Origin: Gammaproteobacteria bacterium
GTDB lineage: Bacteria > Pseudomonadota > Gammaproteobacteria > Immundisolibacterales > Immundisolibacteraceae
NCBI GenBank assembly: GCA_003645395.1
Contig: QNFC01000084.1
Coordinates: forward strand, 1-7,164
Direction of reading: 5' to 3'
Length of the DNA stretch: 7,164 bases
Of this stretch, positions 1 to 5,850 are shown piece by piece. The notes beneath the pieces are model-generated. The model did not search any database and was not told the origin of the DNA. It saw only the letters and a program-made list of their open reading frames with translations. Position numbers and translations under genes: made by a program. The stretch's first letter is position 1. Each line of letters opens with the position of its first letter.

Positions 1-3000
1 GCGGGAAAATATCTTTTGCAGGGCAGGGTCAACTGGCAACGGCAGCCGGAGTTTATTGATCTTCCTGGCGGTTCCGGCCTGGTCAGTCTGAGCGTTGACG
101 GTGAACAGCAGGCCCATCCACAGGTGGATGCTCAGGGTCGGCTCTGGTTAGGAGATAAACCCGGCCAGAAAGGTGATCAGACCGGTCATCAGCCGCAGGC
201 AGACAGCGTCAACTTAAGGGTATTCCGCAAACTGCAGGATGGCGTGCCGCTGGTTGTCACCACGCGGGTGGAGCTGGAGGTTGCCGGACGCAACCGCGAA
301 CAGCTATTTGGTCAGCTGCTGCTGGAGGGGTTTTCGCCCATTTCAATCAATAGTCCGTTGCCGGCAAAGCTGGAGGCCGACGGCCGTTTACGGGTGCAGT
401 TGCGTCCGGGCAGCTGGACGATAGAGGTGCTCAGTCATCATGCTGACACCCTCACGCAACTCTCTATGCCTGCCTCTGAAGGGCTCTGGGCGCAGCAGGA
501 ACTCTGGGTGGTAGCGCCTGACCTGGCGCTGCGGACGCTTCAGGTGGAAGGGGTGGCTACCATTGATCCGCAACAAACCCGGTTGCCACCGGAGTGGCGC
601 AACTGGAATGCCTACCGGATGATAGGCACCGATACTTTGCGGCTGGTCGAACAGCGGCGCGGCGATCCGCAGCCGGCGCGGAACCAGCTAAAGCTAAAAA
701 GGCAGATGTGGCTCGATTTTTCAGGTGATGGTTATACCCTGGAAGACCAGATCAGCGGCGTGATGAATCGTGACTGGCGCCTGGAAATGGGGCCAGATTA
801 TCAGCTTGGCCGGGTTGCGGTGAACGGCCAGCCGCAGCTGATTACCCTACGTGCTGAATCGGCGTCTGCCGGGGTCGAGATTCGCCAGCGGCAGGTGAGG
901 ATCAATGCCGTTAGTCGTTTGCCGAGGCAGCTCGATGTTCCTGCCGTAGGCTGGCTGAACGATTTTGACCAGGCGGCGATTACATTACACCTGCCGCCGG
1001 GGTGGCGGCTGTTTACTGCCACTGGTGTCGATCGCGCCACCGCCACCTGGCTCGGTAGCTGGGATTTGTGGGACATATTTCTGCTGTTGATTATTTCCCT
1101 GACAGCGCTACGACTGTGTGGCGCAGGCACCGGCCTGCTGGCGTTAGTCACTCTGGTGATCACCCATGGTGAATCCGGTAGTCCTCTATTTGGCTGGTTA
1201 AATTTGCTGGCGGTGATGGCCCTGTTGCCAGTCATGCCGACCGGCCGATTTAGAGGGGTTCTGGATCGCTACCGCTGGTTGAGCGTGTTGGCGCTGGTGC
1301 TAATCATTCTGCCGTTTAGCGTCGGTCAGATTCGTCAGGGCATCTACCCTCAGCTGGAGCGCCCCTGGCAGCAGGTCTATCAGCCACAACTAGATCGGAA
1401 CCGACCGAACACGCAAGGGGGGGCGGAATCACGGATCATGCCCGATGGCAAGCTGCTGTCCGAGGAGCCTGTAGAGATGGTCTTTGATGAAGCAGTTCGG
1501 CCCTCCTCACCGGGTCGTAGCGCTAGCTATGGGCCGGTCAAGCGTAAAGCGATGGCGGCCCTGGACCCGGACATAGCCACCCAGACCGGTCCGGGTGTGC
1601 CTGGCTGGCGCTGGCATCAATTTCAGTTGAGCTGGAGCGGACCGGTCACCGCCGATCAACCAATGGGGCTTTATCTGCTGCCGCCGTGGCTAAATTCGTT
1701 GTTGGCCTTCAGCCGCGTACTGTTGCTGACCTTGCTGCTATTGGCGTTGGCTGGCATCCGTTATCGGCGAGGCGGCGGTTGGCGGTTACCCAAATTTAAT
1801 ACCGCACCGGTTGCTAGCGGCCTGGCGCTACTGGCCGGGCTAACGTTACTGGCGATGCCGGCAGGTCAGGCACTTGCCCAGTGGCCCTCGCCGGAACTAC
1901 TCGGCGAGCTTGAGCAACGACTGCTCGAAGCACCCGAGTGTTTGCCGAGTTGCGCGGTGATCACGCGCAGCAAAGTCACAGTTGATGAGCAGCGGTTGCG
2001 GGTTGATCTCTGGGTAGATAGCCACGATGAGCTGCTCATTCCACTGCCCGCCGTGGGTGACGGGGGTTGGTGGGTCAGTAATCTGAGTGTCGATGGTAAG
2101 CCGGCAACGGCGGTGCAGCGGGTCGGCGATCAGCTACGAATCGTGTTAACCGCCGGTAGTCACCGAGTGGTGCTGAGCGGGCGTTTAATTGGCAAAGATA
2201 ATCTGCAGCTGAATTTCCCCCTACGGCCTCATAACCTTGCGGTGCAACTGCAGGGTTGGCAGGCAGCGGGGCTGGTCGATGGACAACTGCCCGGCAATTC
2301 CCTTGGATTGCAACGGCGACGGGCCAAAAAGAGTTCCCTGGCAGCGGTTGATCCAGGCAGGGAAGCGACCATGGCGGCGACCTATATCGCCCCGTTTGTC
2401 AAAGTAGAGCGCACCATCGAGCTCGGCCTTGACTGGTACGTGACCACTGACGTGCGGCGGATAGCCCCGACAAGCGGCGCCATCAATGTGCAGATCCCCC
2501 TGCTTGATGGCGAGTCTCTAACCTCAGCCGGGTTACCGGTAGAGGATGGCAAGGTTGCGGTGACACTGGCACCTGGGCAGTCGTCGCGCCATTGGCGTTC
2601 CACCCTGGCAAAAACCGATTTATTGACGCTGCAGGCAACGGATGATCCACGCTGGGTAGAGTCCTGGAGTATCAACTCCAGCCCCATCTGGCATGCCGAG
2701 CCGGTTGGTCGCGACGGTATTGAGCCGATTCCGCCGATAAAACAGCAGAGCGGGCAGGTCTTGGGACCATGGCGACCGCAGTGGCGGCCCTGGCCTGGCG
2801 AGCAGCTCAGTTTTCGTATCATTCGACCGGCAGGCATGGCTGGCGAGGCCCTGACCATTGATGGGGTGGGATTGAAGCATGTCTCCGGTCGGCGTCAGTC
2901 AGAAACCACCATGGCGATTAATCTGCGTGCCAGCAAGGGTGTCGAGTATCCATTGCAGCTACCCGCCGGTGCCCGGCTGGAAATGATCAAGCTTGACGGT

Positions 3001-3828
3001 CGAGAACAACCGATTAGTGAGCAACAGGCACGGCCGCAGCTGCCGATCAGCCCGGGCAGTCATCAGGTAGAGGTGCGCTGGAGTCAGGAACAGGCGCGCA
3101 GCTGGTGGACCGAAACTCCGGCGGTCGACCTTGGCTCTGCTAGCAGCAATATCGACCTGACCCTGGCGTTGCCCCGCGATCGCTGGCTGCTGTTTCTGGG
3201 TGGTCCGCAGATCGGTCCGGCTCTGCTTTACTGGGGCGTGTTGGTGGTAATTTTGCTGGTGGCGTTTGGTCTGGGTCGATTGGGGGGGCGGGCAGGCCGT
3301 CCGCCACTAAAATCTCGTCACTGGATGTTGCTGGGACTGGGAATGAGCACCGGAACCTTTCCCGCCGCAATAATCGTAGTGGCCTGGTTGTTCCTGCTTG
3401 GTTGGCGGGAGCAGGTTAATCCAGCGCGATATAGTGCCAGGCAGTTCAACCTGATTCAGCTGGGATTGGCACTGCTTAGTCTGGCCGCGCTCGGGGCGTT
3501 ATTGGGCACTATTCCGTTTGGCCTGCTGGCCCAGCCAGACATGGGGGTGGTCGGCAATGGTTCGAGCCGCCACCTGCTGCGCTGGTATCAGGATATCAGT
3601 GTCGCCAGCCTGCCTAGCGCATGGGTGATTTCATTGCCCATCTGGGTTTACCGGCTAGCGATGCTGATCTGGTCGCTCTGGCTTGCCAATGCGCTGATCG
3701 GGTGGTTGCGGTGGGGCTGGCAGGCCGTTAGTCAAGGCGGGCTCTGGTTGAAACCGAGTCAGGTTGCCGCCGATGGGCAGCGGATTGTCGGTGGGGTTAA
3801 AGCGGATAAACCACCGACGACGGATTGA
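1..3828 (+). CDS. Large multi-pass inner-membrane protein of unknown function, 5'-truncated by the window edge
   Basis: The frame is open from base 1, so the TTG at 16 is not a convincing start; 1275 residues are visible, ending at TGA 3826-3828, and the N-terminus lies upstream. Hydrophobic segments fall in three groups: four at about 1066-1326, two at about 1687-1880, and four at about 3217-3708. Between them are long beta-rich stretches, probably periplasmic. Short recognisable motifs include TGPGVPGWRW (about 1585-1614), a CLPSC cysteine pair (1939-1953), and a recurring module with VDG and PGSH/PGSW-like turns. A hydrophobic stretch ending in QALAQ (about 1807-1881) resembles a signal peptide in mid-protein. 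From memory, similar large proteins with the same four-helix block followed by YPQLE occur as uncharacterised conserved membrane proteins in Proteobacteria; no enzyme motif was seen. It converges on the dioxygenase gene set and is unlikely to share its function. That it is a real gene is near certain; its role is unknown. Confidence 0.9.
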   Translation, partial: AGKYLLQGRVNWQRQPEFIDLPGGSGLVSLSVDGEQQAHPQVDAQGRLWLGDKPGQKGDQTGHQPQADSVNLRVFRKLQDGVPLVVTTRVELEVAGRNREQLFGQLLLEGFSPISINSPLPAKLEADGRLRVQLRPGSWTIEVLSHHADTLTQLSMPASEGLWAQQELWVVAPDLALRTLQVEGVATIDPQQTRLPPEWRNWNAYRMIGTDTLRLVEQRRGDPQPARNQLKLKRQMWLDFSGDGYTLEDQISGVMNRDWRLEMGPDYQLGRVAVNGQPQLITLRAESASAGVEIRQRQVRINAVSRLPRQLDVPAVGWLNDFDQAAITLHLPPGWRLFTATGVDRATATWLGSWDLWDIFLLLIISLTALRLCGAGTGLLALVTLVITHGESGSPLFGWLNLLAVMALLPVMPTGRFRGVLDRYRWLSVLALVLIILPFSVGQIRQGIYPQLERPWQQVYQPQLDRNRPNTQGGAESRIMPDGKLLSEEPVEMVFDEAVRPSSPGRSASYGPVKRKAMAALDPDIATQTGPGVPGWRWHQFQLSWSGPVTADQPMGLYLLPPWLNSLLAFSRVLLLTLLLLALAGIRYRRGGGWRLPKFNTAPVASGLALLAGLTLLAMPAGQALAQWPSPELLGELEQRLLEAPECLPSCAVITRSKVTVDEQRLRVDLWVDSHDELLIPLPAVGDGGWWVSNLSVDGKPATAVQRVGDQLRIVLTAGSHRVVLSGRLIGKDNLQLNFPLRPHNLAVQLQGWQAAGLVDGQLPGNSLGLQRRRAKKSSLAAVDPGREATMAATYIAPFVKVERTIELGLDWYVTTDVRRIAPTSGAINVQIPLLDGESLTSAGLPVEDGKVAVTLAPGQSSRHWRSTLAKTDLLTLQATDDPRWVESWSINSSPIWHAEPVGRDGIEPIPPIKQQSGQVLGPWRPQWRPWPGEQLSFRIIRPAGMAGEALTIDGVGLKHVSGRRQSETTMAINLRASKGVEYPLQLPAGARLEMIKLDGREQPISEQQARPQLPISPGSHQVEVRWSQEQARSWWTETPAVDLGSASSNIDLTLALPRDRWLLFLGGPQIGPALLYWGVLVVILLVAFGLGRLGGRAGRPPLKSRHWMLLGLGMSTGTFPAAIIVVAWLFLLGWREQVNPARYSARQFNLIQLGLALLSLAALGALLGTIPFGLLAQPDMGVVGNGSSRHLLRWYQDISVASLPSAWVISLPIWVYRLAMLIWSLWLANALIGWLRWGWQAVSQGGLWLKPSQVAADGQRIVGGVKADKPPTTD

Positions 3829-3848
3829 GTGAGAGCGGGTTCAGGGGG

Positions 3849-3904
3849 CTGCAGGAGTGGCTTTAGCCGCGACCTGGTCGCGACGGTCGTCGCGCTTACA
3901 GCCT
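3849..3904. repeat. REP-like GC-rich palindromic element
   Basis: This non-coding stretch begins with a GGAGTGGCTTTAGCCGCGA-like core and contains three overlapping small inverted repeats: GGCT/AGCC at 3859-3868, GCGACC/GGTCGC at 3869-3881 and GCGAC/GTCGC at 3880-3893. The core closely resembles the GGAGCGGCTTTAGCCGCGA-type dispersed palindromes I know from Pseudomonas, Xanthomonas and related genomes. It lies just after the stop of the membrane-protein gene, a typical REP position between convergent genes. Whether it is repeated in this genome cannot be seen, since only one copy is in the window. Confidence 0.5.
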
Positions 3905-3920
3905 TAATGGCCGAATATTT

Positions 3921-3950
3921 CTCGTTCCCACGGAGGACCGTGGGAACGAG
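3921..3950. repeat. Perfect 13-bp inverted repeat with 4-nt loop (CTCGTTCCCAC-type palindrome)
   Basis: CTCGTTCCCACGG (3921-3933) is followed by the loop AGGA and the exact reverse complement (3938-3950). The CTCGTTCCCAC/GTGGGAACGAG arms match a palindrome that I recall as widely dispersed in gammaproteobacterial intergenic regions. On the + strand it is followed by TTGTTTGCTT, a broken T-tract, so it may also end transcription of the membrane-protein gene. On the - strand the hairpin is followed by AAATATT and lacks a T-tract, so it would be a poor intrinsic terminator for the dehydrogenase gene, though it could protect mRNA 3' ends. The fold is certain from sequence; the function is inferred. 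Confidence 0.7.
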
Positions 3951-3967
3951 TTGTTTGCTTCTGCTAA

Positions 3968-4852
3968 TTAAAACTCGTCAAACAATCCAGATTTGAGTAG
4001 TTCTGGCCAGGCAAACAGGTCATAGGCGGAATAGCCCGATTCGTTTGCCTTGGCGAACATCGACTGTACCTTATTCATTACCGGCAGGTGCTGGCCGTTT
4101 TTCTCGGCGAGTTTGCGCACCAGGGTGATGTCCTTGGTGATCATTTCGATACCGTTAATGGTGTTGTCGATAGTGCCGTCTACCAGTTTTGGCCGAGTAA
4201 TGGCGAGCACCCCTTTGGGGGCTAAACAGGCGTCCATTACATCGAGAAATTTAGCGGTATCGACACCGACGCTCTCGGCGAGCTGACGCGATTCCAGCAG
4301 CCCGGTGAGGGTCGAGACCAGGATCAGGTTCTGGCAGAGTTTCATGCATTGACCGTTGCCGACGGCCCCCAGGTGAAAGACATGATCGCCGATGATTTCG
4401 AATAGCGGCAGACAACGTTGATAGGCTGCCTCATCACCGCCAACCATCACCGCCAGGGTGCCTGCCTCTGCCCCCTGGGTTGCGCCGCTTAAGGGTGCAT
4501 CCAGAAAGGTGATCTGTTTGGCGGCACATTTAGTTTCCAGCGATTCCGCCAGGTCGGGACTAATGGTGCTGTGATCGACAATGATTGAACCGGGTTGCAG
4601 GGTTGTTAGCAATGCGTCGATGGTCAATTCGACTACGGCCATGCTTGGCAGACAAAGCTGGACGATTTCTGCGTTGCTGCCGACTTCGCTGGCAGAGGTC
4701 GCCTGAGTGACGCCGCGACCGACCGCTTTGGCCATGTTGCCGGCATCAATGTCAAACCCGCTTACCTGGCATCCGCCTGCAACCAGGTGGCCAGACATTG
4801 GATTTCCCATGGCCCCGAGGCCGATAAAACCGATACTTGGCAAGTCAGCCAT
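3968..4852 (-). CDS. NAD(P)-dependent beta-hydroxyacid dehydrogenase (3-hydroxyisobutyrate dehydrogenase family)
   Basis: The 294-residue product has the usual length and layout of this cytoplasmic oxidoreductase family, which interconverts beta-hydroxyacids and the corresponding semialdehydes or oxoacids. The N-terminal Rossmann fold opens with GFIGLGAMG, giving the GxGxxG loop at residues 11-16. Strand beta-2 ends in GFDID; an Asp at 34 or 36, where NADPH-preferring members often have NR, suggests NAD preference. The substrate motif DAPLSGATQGAEAGTL starts at residue 118, and the catalytic-lysine motif GNGQCMKLCQN places Lys171 and Asn175. A second conserved Lys-Asp pair is at 240-241. The start is fixed by AGGAG at 4859-4863, six nt before the ATG. 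It is the last gene of the minus-strand set and lies directly after an intrinsic terminator, so it may be less expressed than the genes before it. The family is clear; the substrate is not (3-hydroxyisobutyrate, tartronate semialdehyde or a pathway-specific hydroxyacid are all possible). Confidence 0.93.
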   Translation of the reverse strand: MADLPSIGFIGLGAMGNPMSGHLVAGGCQVSGFDIDAGNMAKAVGRGVTQATSASEVGSNAEIVQLCLPSMAVVELTIDALLTTLQPGSIIVDHSTISPDLAESLETKCAAKQITFLDAPLSGATQGAEAGTLAVMVGGDEAAYQRCLPLFEIIGDHVFHLGAVGNGQCMKLCQNLILVSTLTGLLESRQLAESVGVDTAKFLDVMDACLAPKGVLAITRPKLVDGTIDNTINGIEMITKDITLVRKLAEKNGQHLPVMNKVQSMFAKANESGYSAYDLFAWPELLKSGLFDEF

Positions 4853-4858
4853 GTTTTT

Positions 4859-4863
4859 CTCCT
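4859..4863 (-). promoter_or_regulatory. Ribosome binding site of the dehydrogenase gene
   Basis: AGGAG on the minus strand, followed by AAAAAC and the ATG at 4852. It begins only four nt after the T-tract of the preceding terminator, so the 3' end of a terminated transcript would stop just short of it. Confidence 0.8.
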
Positions 4864-4867
4864 ATCC

Positions 4868-4894
4868 AAAAAAAACCCCGGCGCATGGCCGGGG
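4868..4894 (-). terminator. Intrinsic (Rho-independent) terminator between the decarboxylase-like and dehydrogenase genes
   Basis: Read on the minus strand, a perfect 7-bp stem CCCCGGC/GCCGGGG (4894-4888 pairing with 4882-4876) closes a 5-nt loop and is followed at once by eight Ts (4875-4868). This is the classic form of an intrinsic terminator. It starts six nt after the stop codon of the upstream gene, so a ribosome paused at that stop would cover part of the first arm. It is directional: on the + strand the tract would be As before the hairpin. Confidence 0.85.
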
Positions 4895-4900
4895 TAAAGG

Positions 4901-5314
4901 TTACTCAGCCGCTCGTTTAGCGGCCCCGGCGGCTTTTTCGTTGAGTGATTCTTTCATCGCAAAAAAGGCGTTGCAGGCGGCGGGAAAGCCGGCATAAACC
5001 CCCACATGGGAGATGACCTCGACGATTTCTTCTTTGGTCAGACCGACCTTTAAGCCGGCGCGGATATGCACCTTGAGTTGCGGGTAAGCAGTCCCGATGG
5101 CCGCGAGCATGGCAATGGTGGCAATTTCCCGTTCACGCAGGCCGAGTTGGTCGGTGCGTGCATAAACATCGCCAAAGGCGTAGCCAACGGTGGATTTGGT
5201 GTAATCCGGTGCCAGTTCCTGAAGGACAGCGACCACCTCATCGGCGGCATCCGCGTCCTCGATGGCGTCGAGCATTCCCATCGCCTTCTTCATTCTTGGG
5301 TCTTGTTCAGCCAT
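4901..5314 (-). CDS. Carboxymuconolactone decarboxylase (CMD) family protein
   Basis: The 137-residue all-helical product matches the gamma-carboxymuconolactone decarboxylase (PcaC-like) type in length and motif order: GLREREIATIAMLAAIG at 58-74, a QLKVHIRAGL block with His83, GLTKEEIVEVISHVGVYAGFP at 91-111 with His103, then AACNAF. The known PcaC enzyme decarboxylates gamma-carboxymuconolactone in the protocatechuate branch of the beta-ketoadipate pathway. There is no CxxC pair, so it is not an AhpD-type peroxidase; Cys114 stands alone where a Leu is common. The first 30 or so residues are acidic and rich in Met, Asp and Ala. Next to ring-dioxygenase genes, a role in a later ring-cleavage or lactone step is plausible, but this family includes many members of unknown activity, and no other beta-ketoadipate gene is visible. 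The start is fixed by a strong AGGAGG eight nt upstream. Confidence 0.9.
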   Translation of the reverse strand: MAEQDPRMKKAMGMLDAIEDADAADEVVAVLQELAPDYTKSTVGYAFGDVYARTDQLGLREREIATIAMLAAIGTAYPQLKVHIRAGLKVGLTKEEIVEVISHVGVYAGFPAACNAFFAMKESLNEKAAGAAKRAAE

Positions 5315-5322
5315 TGTTAAAT

Positions 5323-5328
5323 CCTCCT
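5323..5328 (-). promoter_or_regulatory. Strong ribosome binding site of the CMD-family gene
   Basis: A full AGGAGG on the minus strand, eight nt before the ATG at 5314. It is the best Shine-Dalgarno match in the window and confirms this start over later in-frame Met codons at residues 8 and 13. It lies in the 38-nt gap after the beta-subunit stop; no terminator or convincing promoter is visible in that gap. Confidence 0.8.
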
Positions 5329-5352
5329 CAGGGTTTTTTCGATTCTAGTTCG

Positions 5353-5847
5353 TTAAACGGTGTTGACGTCGATGGGCATTTCCAGATGATCATTTAGCAG
5401 GGTGATCTGCTTTTTCTTAATCATCCAGCGATCACCTTCTTTAATCAGGTGGTGATCATAAAAACCGTATACCGAGCTGGTGGCCTGGCGGGCGTAGGTC
5501 ATGCAGTGCCAATGGCTACGCAGCACCATGCTCGTGTCGTCATTGCTTTCAACGTAGACGTTGCTGATTACGTGACAGGTACGCGGTACCGGTACCGCAA
5601 ACGGGGCCACGCCGGATTCAATACGCCAGGTGCGATCTTGCAACGCCACACGTGTGGTCATATAAAAATGTGACAGGGTCTTTGCGGGATCATCGCCGAT
5701 TTTGATCTCGCTGATCCAGGCCGGGCACCAGAACTCACACTCGACCGTATAGAGCTCACTCCAAGCCTGCCATTCCCAGCGATCAAGCAAATCTGCTTCA
5801 CGATAAATAACGTCGCGGCCAATTTCTAAAGCTTGTTGCTGTTCCAT
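5353..5847 (-). CDS. Aromatic-ring-hydroxylating dioxygenase, small (beta) subunit
   Basis: The 164-residue product has the size and motif order of the NTF2/SnoaL-fold beta subunits that assemble with Rieske alpha subunits into alpha3beta3 oxygenases. Seen in order: EADLLDRWEWQAWSELY (residues 17-33), CEFWCPAW, a TTRVALQDRTWRIESG segment, PRTCHVISNVYVE (88-100), HWHCMTYARQ, then VYGFYDHHL and DRWMIKKKQITLLND (139-153), the typical C-terminal strand. Beta subunits carry no metal and mainly support structure and sometimes specificity. The gene starts three nt after the alpha-subunit stop, and its AGGGAG ribosome site (5855-5860) lies inside the last alpha codons, so the two are almost surely co-transcribed and probably translationally coupled. 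The segment WRIESGVAPFAVPVPRT departs from the usual tG(ya)-type sequence of benzoate and naphthalene enzymes I recall, hinting at a divergent member. The family is confident; the substrate is unknown. Confidence 0.93.
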   Translation of the reverse strand: MEQQQALEIGRDVIYREADLLDRWEWQAWSELYTVECEFWCPAWISEIKIGDDPAKTLSHFYMTTRVALQDRTWRIESGVAPFAVPVPRTCHVISNVYVESNDDTSMVLRSHWHCMTYARQATSSVYGFYDHHLIKEGDRWMIKKKQITLLNDHLEMPIDVNTV

Positions 5848-5850
5848 GAT

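Noticed and set aside
801..1235. 144-residue open frame on the minus strand inside the membrane-protein gene
   Set aside because: It lies opposite a convincing coding frame, has a composition rich in Arg, Ser and Pro typical of antisense shadow frames, and shows no recognisable motif.
2382..2858. 158-residue minus-strand open frame within the membrane-protein gene
   Set aside because: Shadow of the real plus-strand frame; no family motif and another overlapping minus-strand frame is equally open, as expected for GC-rich coding DNA.
3849..3904. CRISPR or tRNA-like structure in the convergent intergenic region
   Set aside because: There is no regular repeat-spacer spacing and no cloverleaf or anticodon arm; the small overlapping palindromes fit a REP-type element better.
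3921..3950. Intrinsic terminator for the minus-strand gene set
   Set aside because: The hairpin is perfect, but on the minus strand it is followed by AAATATT and not by Ts; a terminator role on that strand is not supported.
4707..4997. Plus-strand open frame of 96 residues spanning the dehydrogenase start, the terminator and the CMD gene end
   Set aside because: It crosses two well-supported minus-strand genes and their control signals; its sequence is low-complexity Ala/Pro-rich and matches nothing I recognise.
4901..5314. AhpD-type alkylhydroperoxidase as the identity of the CMD-family gene
   Set aside because: The CxxC redox motif of AhpD is absent; only the single Cys114 is present, and the motif order fits the gamma-CMD type.
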